NCBI GenBank assembly: GCA_020698575.1
Contig: CM036239.1
Span: 50,681,763-50,745,762 of the forward strand
Direction of reading: 5' to 3'
Length of the DNA: 64,000 nt
Source of the DNA: Bostrychus sinensis
Taxonomy: Eukaryota; Chordata; Actinopteri; Gobiiformes; Eleotridae
Both the position numbers and the translations under genes were made by a program. Numbering within the stretch: position 1 is the first letter of the stretch; every line of letters begins with the position of its first letter. The notes beneath the pieces were generated by a model that ran no database searches, was not told where the DNA came from, and worked only from the letters and a program-made list of their open reading frames with translations. Positions 32,001 through 43,855 of this stretch are shown piece after piece.

Positions 32001-33010
32001 TTTATCCTACATATTTGCTGCTCTTCATGTGTGCAGCCCAGGTGATTACAGCTAGGCCCTAGAAACAAGGGGTAGACAAAGGGGTACTCATGAAGCACAA
32101 AGGCCTTCAGCTCATGTTTGATATTGTTTTAGTGTTTTCCATTTTTCTCCTCACAGTACTCGCCAGATTGTGGCCTTAAGAAATTGAAAATATGATATTT
32201 TTTTCTCTTCTGATTGAATTAGCACAATGCTGGAATAGTCAGCATACTATTGCAGGGGCACCCAAACCTTTTCACTCAGAGGGCCAAAACACAAATATTT
32301 TTGTGGGCCAAAGGCCAAATACAATAATCTTTTGCATGTAATGAGATGAAATGCAAATAGATCTATGAGTAATATTCCGTATTTCATAGTTAGTATACCA
32401 CCTACCACCTGGAGATGTACCTGTATGGTCATTTGTGGGCCTTTTATACATTTTTGAAGTCTTTTTATGTTCATAGTACTACTATCACAAGTTCACTGTT
32501 GAAATTAATTTAAACCGTTACAGGATACACAGCAGAGTAAAACCACTCATATGTGTTGTATAAGGTATCCTCAGACTTCCCATAGCATTATGTTAATAAG
32601 CTATTCTTCAAAAAGAAAAATTCTGAAGAAAACACATCTCTCTTCTTGAAACCAGTTTGACACCACCTGCAAAATCAAGTACTAAAGTAATTTAGACACA
32701 ACTGAAAGTGATGGAATGCCTATAAGCATTTTTTGGTTTTATGCACGTTGTAATGACTGTCAAAACTGCATATTTTAAGCAATATTTATTCTGCCTGCTA
32801 AACTGTTTTTGCTCAGATTACTGGTATATACAATTACGTTTAAACATTAAAAGTCAAGTGGGGGAAGAAACCCTGTATAATTGCTGTCTTCAGGGAACTC
32901 CAGCCTGATGCGGGTGACAACACAGGGTGGTATAACCACACGTACATGCTGCCCAAGGTATCCCCAACACCACATTGCGATATGCAAGATGTCTGTAACA
33001 GCTGTGGTGC
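29081..33010 (+). CDS. THAP-type zinc-finger gene, multi-exon, probably transposon-derived and decaying
   Basis: Exon 1 (29081-29368; donor gag|gtgagt) encodes a THAP domain: MIRRCSVLGCQSSTGLHSFP with C-x4-C, a tryptophan (RRQWLRTIG), and CNEHFTWDSF supplying the C-x2-H pair. Exon 2 (30460-30556) reads TREIGCQTEPVISKSAG in phase. Further exon-like pieces with AG/GT borders: 30699-30856 (PVKRKRCELSVNDSSYHLDG, needs a frame change, stop in the joined frame), 31235-31376 (GEWRYFKYPEYKHGDFTVRS), 31473-31608 and 32894-32957. THAP domains bind DNA and occur in host regulators and in P- and Kolobok-type transposases; no DDE core is visible. A second decayed THAP exon lies at 29890-30050. The domain call is firm, the gene structure is tentative. 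Confidence 0.5.
29890..30050 (+). pseudogene. Decayed second copy of the THAP exon
   Basis: The order of matching words with exon 1 is preserved: ggtttgtatag (tggcttgcatag), gatattaggcgc (gaaattaggcgc), gtttgcaagcaaaattttac (gtttgcaatgaacattttac), gattccttctccagctcggc (gattccttctctaacttgac). Large gaps remove the zinc ligands' context, so it is a relic from duplication. Confidence 0.7.
32256..32490. mobile_element. hAT-type fragment
   Basis: Starts gcaggggcacccaaaccttt then cagagggccaaaac, the usual beginning of hAT elements that open with caggggt-cccaaac. No right end was found. Confidence 0.45.
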
Positions 33011-33700
33011 TTATGTGTTGTATACATACATTCACATACACTATTTAATAGTTCTGCCTGAAACTAATCTGTTTAACATTGTCTCTTGCATTTCACCAAA
33101 GAGCTGCAAGTATGTGCCATAGACAGCCTGCAGTACATAGGGGTTTAGAGCCACTGCCTCAAACCCTGGGTGGTCAGTAATGCAGGTGACCACACCAACC
33201 TGCTCACACCTGTGCATAACCTACAACATGAGAAAACATTTCTTATATCTCAGCTTCAATGGCATTACTTCAGCTTGATTTATAAGAATGTGACTGCTCA
33301 GGCTTCCTCATTTTTTTTATTTTTTTATTTATTTATTTATTATTTTTATTTTTTATTTTTTTAAATTATTATAAAACAAATGTGTGACTTTGTCTTAATC
33401 TGTTTTTTGCACATTACTGTGTCATTAAATGAATAATATATTTGTGGTTTGAGACGTTGGTGTTTCATTGTATAATTAGCTTATACCTTAGGTGTCTCTC
33501 TACAACAAATATTCTCCACAGGGGACAGTGAGCTGCAGTGGCCACACTGCAGCTGTTGAGTGAGAATAATGTTATTCTCCTTTCAATACGCTTTACTACG
33601 AGAGTTTCGGAATTTTTTTTTGCCTTTGCTTATTACGTTAGCCTACATTAGCTATGACATTAACGTCACTTTACCAGCCAGAAACTGTCCCCATTCGGTC
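32958..33700. other. Spacer with AT-rich run
   Basis: Includes a T/A low-complexity run at 33308-33370. A gene continuation of the THAP locus cannot be excluded, but I see no convincing exon. Confidence 0.35.
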
Positions 33701-33889
33701 CTACAAAGCCCTGGCGTCGGACATTGCCGAGGCAGTGTCTTGAGCCAGCGGCTCGAACCGGTATGGCTCCGGTCCACTAGGCTCCACATTGCCTTCCTCT
33801 GTTTCTGGTGAAGGTGGAGGACAAAAATCCTCCACCTCAAAGGAACGCTCTGTAGCAAAACTGCTAGCGTTGCTCTGGTCACTCTCCAT
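33701..33889 (-). CDS. Possible exon of a P2X7-tail-like multicopy protein
   Basis: ATG at 33889 (minus) opens 62 codons: MESDQSNASSFATERSFEVE, then PPPSPETEEGNVEPSGPEPY and RFEPLAQD. The Y-x-F-E-P motif in an acidic, proline-rich context is found near the start of fish multicopy proteins carrying the P2X7-like C-terminal cysteine domain. That cysteine domain is not seen nearby. The frame stops at 33701. Confidence 0.35.
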   Translation of the reverse strand: MESDQSNASSFATERSFEVEDFCPPPSPETEEGNVEPSGPEPYRFEPLAQDTASAMSDARAL

Positions 33890-34088
33890 CTTAGAATATC
33901 TGTCAACTCAAGCTGCCGGTCACAGGTCCAGACCACGCCCCCCGCTCACCCCCCTTCCCTCGGCCCTGCCCCTCTGTCTCTGCTGGGAACAGCCCATTTT
34001 TTAGCATTTTTCATTTACAGTAAATGTTGAGCAATTAATTGTAAGAGGGACATCTGTTCACTTTATAATGAAGTAACAAAGGCTTTGG

Positions 34089-34640
34089 ATGAAAGTGGTA
34101 AATCCTATTGTAAAATTAAAAATAAAGTTTAAGAACTCATCAGTGCTCATGTGTTTTATCGATGCATCTAAAGCATTTGATTGTGTAAATCATAAAAAGC
34201 TCTTTCTTAAAATGAGTCAGCAAGGCACACCCCAGTATATACTGAGAATATTAGCCCACTGGTATGCCCATCAGGTAGTACAGGTGAAATGGGGCAATAG
34301 TGTCTCCGCTCCGTTCAGTGTCAGGGATTCTATCTCCTGACCTTTTTAGCCTATACATGGATGAATTGTCACAGCAGTTAAACACATGTAAAACTGGCTG
34401 TATGATTGGTTTTAATCTTGTAAATCATTTAATGTATGCAGATGACCTTGTTGTATTCAGCCCTAGTAGTGCTGATCTTCAGGAACTTCTAAACATCTGC
34501 TCTGCATGTGGTGTGGAGTGTGATATCAAATATAATGCCAGTAAAAATGTGTTATAATTTTCCCCAGTTTACATTATGTGTGATTAGTCTCTTAGTATGT
34601 GTTAAATGTAAATACCTTGCACATTTTGGGTGCTATCTTG
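34089..34640 (+). mobile_element. LINE reverse-transcriptase palm fragment
   Basis: Frame pieces read VLMCFIDASKAFDCVNHKKL (first catalytic aspartate), SPDLFSLYMDELSQQLNTCK and HLMYADDLVVFSPSSADLQE (YADD at about 34435-34446). A deletion between them removes the usual RQGG region, so the enzyme is dead. The sequence differs from the L2 copies in this window. Confidence 0.8.
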
Positions 34641-34779
34641 CCAACTGGTGCACATCTGATCTTGGCGCAGATAGACCCCCGCCAACACGGGGGCGTGGTC
34701 CTGTACAGGTGAGGTGTGTTGTGAGGCAGCCTGTTCTAAATCTGGGGCGTGGTGTGGAGCATGAAAAAAAAAAACCTCA

Positions 34780-35593
34780 ATGAGCAGTGTTTTTAAAAAC
34801 ACCTGCTCCACCAGCTGAAAAACACCCCCACAACATTAGGTTCCCACCACCAGGTTTGACAGTGGGGATGGTGTTCTTAGGGTTGAAGGATTCTCCTTTT
34901 TTATGCCAAATAAAGCATACATCATTGTGGCCAAACATTTCAATTTTTGTTTCATCTGACCATAAAACAGAAGACCAGAAGTCTTCTCCTTTGTCCAGAG
35001 GAGCATTTGCAAAGGCCAACTGGGCTTTTTTGTGCCTTATCTGGAGAAGTGGTCTCCTCCTTGGTCTGCGCTCGTGGAACGTGCAGTGTGTGTTGGACTG
35101 TCTGCCTTGAGATGTTGCCACCAGCAGAGCCCAGACTCATCAGGATGGCCTTGGTGGTGATCCTTTATTACCTCTCTCACTATTCTCCTGGCCAGCACAG
35201 GCGCACTTTTGCCTTCCGACCACGTCCTCTGAGATTTGTCACAGTGCAGAACGTCTTGTATCTTTTTATAATTATATTAATATACAATATATATACATAT
35301 ACAAATGAAATATATTTAATTTGTTGTGTTGATTAAAACAGCTATTTCTAATGAATCAGGGTAATTAGGATGCTTTAGAAGAGCATGGACTATTTGGAAT
35401 GGTATAGAACGTTGGATTTTCCCATAGACTGTGACAGTTTGCAAAGGGTATGAATAATTTTTGACATGCCACTTTTTGTTCAAATGTGTGTTGTTTTACA
35501 TAATATAATGTAAAACAAGTAACCAGGGGAACATTTTTGTGATTTTGAGAGGAGAAAATACATCAAGGCATGCAGTCATTTGGTAAAGGACTG
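34780..35593 (-). mobile_element. Tc1/mariner element, 5' part
   Basis: The 5' inverted repeat (minus strand cagtcctttaccaaatgact) begins at 35593 and is followed by a TA. The transposase segment at 34780-35121 encodes LLQIRHKKAQLAFANAPLDK, SVLWSDETKIEMFG (DDE aspartate) and GGNLMLWGCFSAGG (second aspartate region; the expected residue is replaced). Its C-terminal third and 3' repeat are missing. Confidence 0.88.
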
Positions 35594-36039
35594 TATTTTT
35601 TTAAAACTGGGGAGTTTATGAAAAAATATATTTTTGATTGATTTAATTTAGATTTTTTTCTTGTTTTTAGTGTCCAGTGACATTAAACATTAAAGGGATG
35701 AATGTGACAAACTCAGTGTTGTGATCTGAAGCTCTGTCTTAACTCACGATTACTTGATTTTACAGTTTCCTATCTGGTTAGAGTGGCTCTGCACTTGTAT
35801 TTGTGTAAAGACAATAAAGTCTTATCTATCCCAGAGTCCTGCTCAAAGGTCCAGCCCTGAGAGCTTTTAGTTTGGAGCAGGTTATAAATGGTTTAATCAT
35901 TCATCAGGTCATAGAGCCATAAAATGAGAGTCATAAAAACGTAATTTTTCCAAAATGAAAGGAGGTCCTGTGTCTCCTCATGTCAGGAATAGTTTTGCAA
36001 AACAAAACTGGAGACTCAGGCACTAAAAAGAGATAACAC
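35594..36039. other. Spacer with a possible plus-strand poly(A) signal
   Basis: Contains gacaataaagtctta near 35808, which may be a poly(A) signal of a plus-strand transcript or a LINE-type tail. No coding sequence. Confidence 0.35.
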
Positions 36040-36560
36040 CACAAGGAAGTATAGATACTTTATTTTAATGGCGAAGTCATTAAAAAGAATGTGTCGACCG
36101 ACTAAAGGTCTTCATCATGGCTGTGGGGCAGGTGGGGCCATACTTAAATAATGAAACAAACAAAGACAATGAGAAACACACGGTTTTTCAAAATCAAATC
36201 AGACATAATCAGACAGAGGTATGAAAGGAAAACTATAAGTAAGGAAAAAAATACAATACCCAGGAGGGGGGAAAAAACAACACAAGTCAAAGTCCTCATT
36301 CAGACTCAGATGTTCACAAGCTCTTAATTCATAGATTCTGATTTTATTTCTGTTGTCTGTCTTTTTTCCTCTTGTAATTTGTTTTATGTTCAATCTGTTC
36401 AAGTGTCTAGCCATAGGACAGTCCGGATTTCTGACTCTAATTGCATATTTATGTTCTATAGACGCTCTCTCGAATGCCTTTTTGTTTGACCAATATAGAG
36501 AAAACCTTCAGGACAAGGGCAGGAAGACAATAGACTACAAAGTGGCATTGCAATTAATAC
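36040..36560 (-). mobile_element. Penelope-like element remnant, GIY-YIG part
   Basis: Minus-strand translation gives LYWSNKKAFERASIEHKYAI then RNPDCPMARHLNRLNIKQIT, a GIY-YIG-type pattern (LYIGxTKxxxxERxxEHKxA) with a missing glycine. Next to it (36070-36130) the text gtcgaccgactaaaggtctt resembles a Penelope terminal repeat. Premature stop and shifts mark it as dead. Confidence 0.7.
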
Positions 36561-37123
36561 ATGAATGTGTTTGTAGACCTTGTTACTGTGTACATCCATA
36601 AATGTTTTTTTTTTCTGAATAACATTGATGCAGTGAGAACAGTTTAACGTTTAAAAGTACCACTCAGTAATAGTTTTATTGAGGCACTGTCTGAGCTTCT
36701 GTCAAATATTCAAGCCATATTTGACAGAATTCTTGTTCTTATTCTCTATGATTTTGTTGGACTTTTTGAATATTTTTAATTGGTTCAGGATGTAAAAGTT
36801 CCTACTCATATACTCGTATATATTCTATACAGAGGTCACATTATTAGGCCACCTTTACATGTTGCACACTGATGTCTTTGTTATCATCATTACTGTCTTC
36901 TTGTACATACTGTAGTGTATTTTTGTCTACTTTGTATTTAGTGCACATTGCATTTGACTTATTGCATTTTTTATTTCATGTATATTGAAGTTAATTACCT
37001 CTGTAGAAACTGGAGAGTGACTACTGACAACCCTGGTCATCTTGTTAATGTAGGTGTGGCTCCAATAAACTCATGCTTTGTTTATCTCCTATTGGCGCTG
37101 TTTCAGTTCACAATCCACTCAGG
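36561..37123. other. AT-rich spacer
   Basis: No feature supported. Confidence 0.35.
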
Positions 37124-38353
37124 ATGGAGAGAAGTGAAGGCACGGTAAGAACAGATTTTATCCACAGTTTTTTTCTTTAGAAATATATTCTGACAGACTG
37201 GCTACTGAACAGCGAGACTTTCTTTGACTCTAATGGGGAAAAAAGCACACATTCTGTAGTCTGAAATAACAAACAGCATTTCTGTCTGTAATGGCTCTAA
37301 AAGAAAAGTATGTCTGTATAAGATCAGTTTGTATAAGTCCAGTGTCTGAAAAATGAAAGACATTTTTAGAGAAAGCCTTTTACAGATCGGTATCAGACTG
37401 ACACAGATCAATGTCTAATTCTTAAGTGTCTTTTTGCTTTCACTGCAGTGTTTTGTTTATTTAGCCTGACTGCAGTCAAACTTGCCTACCCCTGCACTAA
37501 AGTGTCTCCACATGACTGCACTGAGCCCCTTTGTCACTCTGCCTATGGTCGGTCAGGATTTTCAGTTCAGGCTACTGCAGTGAAGCAGTTTACCTGATGC
37601 TATTAAGACTTCTATCAGAAACGTTCAATCTGAACTAAAGAAACCACTAATACAAATCATTTTGTCTTTTTTAGCACATTCCATGGTACTGACTCTGTTT
37701 GTATATGGAGGGGGGTTTACTATGTGTGAATAGTTAACACACAACATCGCGAAATCCTGCATCGACTGGTAATTAGCCTAGCTCTATTGCTGCTAGGAAC
37801 TGCCGAGAGATGAGTTGCTTTCCCTGAAGCACAGTTGTCTTTGTTGTTGTTTTCATCATTGTTAGTTTGTTTAAAAGGGCAGTTTTGAATTTTGATTAAT
37901 TGCCTTTTGGCAGTTAACTATTTTTAATTGTTTTCTTCTTTTCTGGGCTCCATTTTCATGTTTGTGGGGCGCAGGATTCATTTTGATTTTAATGCAGATT
38001 TATTTGAATCGCTGTTCACTGCTGGTGATTACTGTGTTCCAACCCTATGTTGTTAAATGTCACGTGGGTTTACCCTGCCCTGCCGGGGGACTGCAGATGT
38101 AAATTAGTCTGAGGCTAACTCTGGTACAGTGCATCCAATGGAAACATATATGTCCAAAAAATTGTACATGGTCCCTTTTTAAAAAATAAACTATTAATAA
38201 ATTCATAAATCCTCTCTGAGCAAAGTGAAAAATTACTCACTGCATGTCCAACCTTAACACCACATGCATGTCTTAATGTGATTCTTACGTTCTTCTTGTA
38301 GATGGAGCTTCTACAAAGACAGAGGGAGCATCTCATCGAACCCAAAACAAACA
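37124..38353 (+). CDS. Possible 5' exons of an unidentified gene
   Basis: ATG 37124 gives seven codons (MERSEGT) to a consensus donor acg|gtaaga (37145). A second exon-like segment, 38302-38353, follows a pyrimidine-rich acceptor (ttcttcttgtag) and ends in cag|gtgaga; it continues in phase with MELLQRQREHLIEPKTN. The charged helical sequence is plausible but short, and no third exon is recognised. Confidence 0.25.
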
Positions 38354-39503
38354 GGTGAGAGCTGTTCAACTCTGGTTCAGCTCCACCAGAGAGGTTTGGT
38401 TTTGCCTGTCTGCATGTCCCCAGGTGAACTGGAGATTCTAACTGTCCCATAGTGCAGGGCAGGGCTGGGCAGGGCGGACTGCTGGGCTACTGTACTTTTG
38501 GGGCCGGCTCAGGATAATGAGTGTGTGTGTGCTGAAGCCTATCAGCCATGTCACTACGCAGACGTGCAGTCCCAGTGTCACACATTTAACTTTCCCTTAC
38601 TGTAATTAGGCCACTGTCTATGGTCCCCACAGCCATGTGGTAAGGCAGCCCTGGCCCACCGGGGCTGCTGGCATAATGAGCCTCCTCTAATCATAGTATG
38701 TATGAAAACATCCTGGACACTAGGAACTGCTTTCAGTCCCCAAAGGTGTACTACTATAAATACAAATATATAAATACTACAAATACAGGCTTTGGCCACA
38801 AGAAATGAATATAAAAAATATGCTGATCATGTATTTACACAAAAATCTAAATCTAATGACCAAATGTACAATCAGAGAGTGTCAGGGAGTAGCCTATGCT
38901 AAGCTCATGTAAGGCCTAGACTAGAACATAGTAAATTGAAGTAAAGACTTCTCTTTGTAAACAATGTTTTGCATGAACTTTATAGGGCAGTAAAACCATA
39001 GTTGTATATTTTTACTTCAAACTATGCCAGGTGAAAGTATTATAACATTTTAAATGCACCAGGATACAGGAAATTACACTTGTTTCGTACAAAATTTCCT
39101 GGAGGAGGACCCCCAGACCCCCCTGCCATGATCACACATTTCAGATCAACTTGTACATGAGAAGCTGTCTGTTACACAAGTGCTCAGCAATGTTAGATAT
39201 TTCATTTTATAAGCAGATACTTCATTGTAAATGGTATTTAAACTTGTAATCGTGTTAGTATTATCCACTGCTGACAGGACCAGACTGAAAGCCGTGTGAC
39301 TGTGGGGGCCAGCCTAGACCAAGAACTCCAGGGCCGATTTTTTTTCTCGCAGTCCAGCCCTGGTGCAGGGATTCTCAAAGTGGAGGTTGCGATACACCTG
39401 GGTGGGGTCGTGAAATAATTTGCAGAAATCATTAAAAAAAATTTATTTAAAATGAATTGATTTCTGACAGACTGTATATAGACTAGATTATAATGTTATT
39501 GTA
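38354..39503. other. Spacer without supported gene
   Basis: Unique-looking DNA. Near 39365 gcagggattctcaaag resembles a hAT end but lacks a target duplication. Confidence 0.4.
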
Positions 39504-39511
39504 CAGTACAA

Positions 39512-41201
39512 CCATCATTCTCAAATTGGGGTCAGGGGACCCCCAGGGGTCCTTGGACCATAGGTTGGGGGTCCGTGAAAAAAATAATTAATTAATAATT
39601 TAAATTAATTGATTTTGTTATGCTATTTAATTTTAAACATTTATAAATGTTTTTGGAAAGCACTACATCAATAAAATCAACTGTCTGAGCAAAAACACCC
39701 TCACTTAGCCTACATTTTGTTAGGACGTTTAAAACTGTTAATATGATTGTGACACACCATCGCAACAAAAGGTTCAAAGGCATCTGGACTTTGTTTTTAA
39801 AGTTGAAGACGTTTCACCTCTTATCCAAGAGGCTTTCTCAATTCTGAAGCTGAACTGGTAAGAGAGCTGGTTTATATTCTCCTAGGAAGGAGGAGTTAGA
39901 CCTGAAACTAACTTCTATTGGTTCAGGAGACTATGAATAGCCCGAGTGGTTTCGGGTCGTTAGGAGTCCTTTGTCCTCAGCTGGAGTGAGAGTCGTTAAC
40001 CCTCCCCAGAGTGAAACTGGTTTGTTTTGTTTGGGTTTCAGGAGACTGTTGTAGACAGAAGGAAGGTTGTATCTGAGACCACCATTTCTGTTAAGAGAAA
40101 GTTTATCTTTTTTTCCAAAGATTACTTCTTTCACTCCTCGCTCAAACCATCCTTTCTGAGTGATTTGTGGCCTTCAACTGTAGGTGTACTGCAGATTCTG
40201 GTCCACTGGAGTGGGCCATGGCACGGTGCGGTTGCTCATGCATGTGCGCACGCAGTCTACGAGCTCTGTCATGTACGCAACTGTTCTTCTATCAGTAAAA
40301 AGTGAATAAACTCCATTATCAACACTCGTAACAATGCAACTGACTTGTGCTCACCTTTCTGAAAAAGAGAATAGAGAGCTGCTGTAGTTTTGAAGCCTGT
40401 CTCATCGTCTGCTGATGCCTTCGCTGCTCCTCGTATGTGGCTATTTCCAAAACGTCTGACAGTAGACCACGTCTCATGAACGAGACTCAAAGCAGAATCA
40501 AAATAGGACAGAAACTTCATGCTGCTGGTCTCACATTTTCCTCTACAACAGTTTTAAAAGTGTTAGCGGCTCACTTGACTTGTAAACAAACCGCGCACCA
40601 CAATGACGTAGCAGTCTGTCGCCCTCAGAGGTGATGACGTAACCGGGCCATGGCATGGATTGTTTGTGCAGGTGAGAGTGTGGTCCGGCAGGGGACTCAG
40701 ACCCCTCCCCAGTCGTACCTGGGCACAGCACGGTTTGATTGGCCCTTGTGTGAGTGTGCCCTAAGTTTCTCAGACAGGCTGGAGATGTATGGAATGACTA
40801 TGTAGCTACTTTTTGGCTCTTGTTCTGTCCTGTTCTGTTTTCTTGTCCTTTGGGATTTGGAGAAGGCTCGGTTGGAATATCCCCAGGTTCTGAGGGCTTG
40901 GCGGACATGTAGCTCTTCTTTCCTCCTTCCCTCAGAGCTTGTGGGCACCTCTTGGGCTCTGTGCTGCAGTGTCCTGATCACACCGAGTTTGTGCTGTAGC
41001 GGGTGGTTTGAATCAAATAACATGTAGTGGTCTGTGTGAGTGGGCTTCCTGTACACTTCCACATGGAGCCGCCTGTCTTCATGACATGTGACACACCATA
41101 AAAGTCACATTGTTTGGGAGCAGAAAACACTATTAGGTGGTCCTTGGGAGTTATTCTTTCCTGTGAGGGTTCCCCGGCTCCAAAACATTTGAGAACCCCT
41201 G
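39512..41201. mobile_element. hAT element with 8-bp target duplication, hosting a Penelope element
   Basis: The left end ccatcattctcaaattgggg and the right end (reverse complement) caggggttctcaaatgtttt are related hAT-type termini. The duplication cagtacaa is at 39504-39511 and 41202-41209. No transposase is present. The interior is mostly a nested Penelope-like element. Confidence 0.85.
39761..41096 (-). mobile_element. Penelope-like element nested in the hAT, with 13-bp duplication
   Basis: The duplication tgtgacacaccat flanks it at 39748-39760 and 41097-41109. The left part (39790-39850) has gaagacgtttcacctcttat, a typical Penelope terminal-repeat phrase. On the minus strand 41062-40697 encodes the reverse-transcriptase thumb region MEVYRKPTHTDHYMLFDSNH and KLGVIRTLQHRAQEVPTSSE. 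The catalytic palm is missing. The middle (about 40190-40690) does not resemble the rest and may be a further insertion. Confidence 0.85.
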
Positions 41202-41209
41202 CAGTACAA

Positions 41210-42486
41210 CACAGAAATCAGCAGAATACAATTCATCTGCTTACAGAAATAAGTTTTTATTGTTCCAATATGAAATTATGAATTTTTTAATGTCTTCTGC
41301 TTCCTTTACTTGTATGTAGCAGCTGTAACCCTTTGTTTTGACATTCTCCATATTGGGTCATGAGATGTTAGTGGACATGTGTCCACTGTCTTAAACTGTC
41401 TCCTAGGCATGAAAGGTGAACCCTAACCAGCTAATCTTAGTCTATCCTTGACCAGTCTACATGTAAACCCAGAGACATTTACTTCTGCTGTATCCTATAT
41501 AAGCTGTTGGGAAGCTACACTTGGGGGACAGACTTTCAGACTATTCTTCCCTTCTCTGTGGCATTTTTCAGTGTGTCCACGCTGGAAATACAGGTGGGTG
41601 AAGTGTATCGTGCACTGCAACGTGTGTTTAGCTGCCAGTACCCCCTTGTCAGGCTGGAGAGGCGTTGCCCCTTTGGGCTTCACCTGTTTTTGTTTTCACA
41701 ATGTCGCGGGGACGTGGTTGCGTGTTCACTGCTTACGCAGTGTTCTTGGGTGCACATCCGCGGGAGCTTGAGGGGTCGTCTTTTGTAGATTTCCCCCCAA
41801 ACCCACTGGTTTAGGGAGCCTAACAACCCGCCGCAGAACCTGCGTGAAGACCAGGGGTGAGTTAGACAGGTGAGCTCTGGTTAGGCAGGCATAGACAGAG
41901 GGGTATACTGGTTTGCTCTGGTTGGTATGGCACAATTAGACTGACCACTTCACTTCACAGTGTATTTCTTCTGCTGTGTTTCTGCTGTGGCTTATGTGTA
42001 CAATGCTGTTGGCTGGCTGAGGTTTGACGCGGTCTTTTTGTCCTCTGTATTGTACGGAGCCCCTTAGGGGACATGGTGGGGGGGAAAAAAAGACGAAAAA
42101 AAAAACGAGAAACTTTTGGGAGATCTCAAGAAGCTATTAGAGATGTTGCAAATGTTGTTGATTGCTAATCGTTAGAGGAGTCATGGAGGAGGACCTGCAG
42201 GAGTTCCTAGGGTCACGGCAGATCCCCAAAGAGGACATTATGCACAAATTGCATAAATCAATAAAATCAATCGTAAATCAAATTGCGCTTGAGTCCACAA
42301 GGCCAACATTGATACCGGAACGTACACACAACATAATGTTTAGGTGCACACACATGCCAGAATACCAAGCAACTGCTCATTTATACTCAATTTTAAATTA
42401 TATTTTGACATATACCTAGAGTCTAAGTTAGCCCCTGACATTAGCCAAGCCACGTGTACACCTAGTACTTCTTTTCCCACGGCTAA
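41210..42486 (+). other. Possible promoter and leader upstream of the gypsy element; mostly unassigned
   Basis: A TATA-like ctatataagc lies at 41495, and a donor-like accaggg|gtgagtt near 41856, so a transcript start is possible. At 42169-42290 a short frame reads MEEDLQEFLGSRQIPKED, which I cannot place. No LTR matching the 3' LTR at 46858-47259 is found here, so this is not shown to be part of the gypsy element. Confidence 0.3.
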
Positions 42487-43855
42487 TTGTCAAGGCGGCA
42501 ACGCAGTGCCAAAGATGCAGAGGCCGCTGGTGAGCATATGTCCCGGGAGCATCTTATTTGTGAGCAGAAGCGTGATCTAACACTCACCTCTCTGTTTGAA
42601 GTTGTGGTCTCTGAGGATGAGCTTGTAGACATGGCTTCTGGTTACTTTGTCAAGCATGGTGTTTTGCTGCATAAGTGGACCCCACCTTGTGCTTTTACTC
42701 AAGACGACTGGAGTGTTGTAGCCCAGATTGTTGTTCCAAGTGCTTTTCGGGCTGAAATACTTGATTTAGCACATGACAGTCCTTTCGCTGGGTATTTGGG
42801 GGTAAATAAGGGTTATAATCGCATTTTTCAGTCAGTTCTATTGGCCTGGGTTAAAAAGGGATGTGAGACTACACTGTAAAACCTGTCACACGTGTCAAGT
42901 TTCTGGGAAGTCAAATCCGCCCATCTCACCCTATCCCTTGCACCTGATTCCAGCTGTGGATGCGCCCTTTGACCATGTTGTGGTTGAATGTGTCGGCCCG
43001 TTGCCCCGTACCAAATCTGGCAATCAGTTCCTGCTGACTATTATGTGTGCATCACCGTGCTTTCCTGAATCTATTCCGATGCGTAAAATTACTGTCAGCG
43101 GTTGTTAAAGCACTCATTAAGTTTTTCTCACTATTCAGGCTTCCGAAAGTGATTCAAACTGACCAGGGGACTAATTTTATATCTCGTGTTTTTGCATAGG
43201 TCACAAGTCAGCTAAACATCTCCCATTGTTTCTTGAGCGCCTATCATCCTGAGAGTCAAGGTGCACTGGAGAGGTTCCATCAGACTCTCAAGTCCATGCT
43301 CCGTGCCTATTGCCTTGAGTTGGACAAAGATTAGGATGATGGTGTCCATCTCCTGCTATTTGCTGCTCGGGAGGCTGTGCAGGAATCCACTGGTTTAAGT
43401 CCGGCTGACTGGGTGTTTGCTCATAATGTCCGTGATCCTTTAAAATTGCTGATTGACAATTTGCTGGATAACTCCAATCCCCCAAATCTGCTTGATTATG
43501 TCAGCTCATTCTGCTATAAAGCTACACTGTGTTTGTGACTTAGCAAAGCAGAACTTGTCTGCTGCCCAGTCCAAAATGAAGGGGTGGTTTGACGAAAATG
43601 CTAAGGTTCGACTCTTTAATCCTGGGGATAAGGTCCTGGTGTTTCTTCCCATATCTGGTTCTAGTGTTCAGGCACATTACAATGGGCCCTATGTCAATAA
43701 AAGAAAAAAATTCTGTGACAGGGATTATATTGTTGCTACCCCTGATCGTGCCTGCTGCAATAGACTGTGCCATATTAACATGATCAAACCTTATTTTGAC
43801 CGTGAGCTCTTGGACAGTCCTGGCGCTGGTACTGCAGATACAGTCCTGGCTTTGT
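42487..43855 (+). mobile_element. Gypsy-type integrase (first part of Gmr1-like pol)
   Basis: The zinc-binding region reads LDLAHDSPFAGYLGVNKGYN (second histidine changed to tyrosine) and CKTCHTCQVSGKSNPP. The core follows: FDHVVVECVGPLPRTKSGNQ (the usual first aspartate is glutamate), VIQTDQGTNF near 43150, and HPESQGALERFHQTLK near 43260 (catalytic glutamate). The C-terminal part (43560-43800) reads KMKGWFDENAKVRLFNPGDK and continues. Several stops and frame changes show that it is dead. Its position before the reverse transcriptase is the notable point. Confidence 0.85.

Noticed and set aside
39365..41201. Earlier left border of the hAT at 39365
   Set aside because: gcagggattctcaaag looks like an end, but only the border at 39512 gives an 8-bp duplication (cagtacaa) with the right side.
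41210..42486. 5' LTR of the Gmr1-like element
   Set aside because: There is a TATA-like box, but no similarity to the 3' LTR at 46858-47259 could be found by eye.
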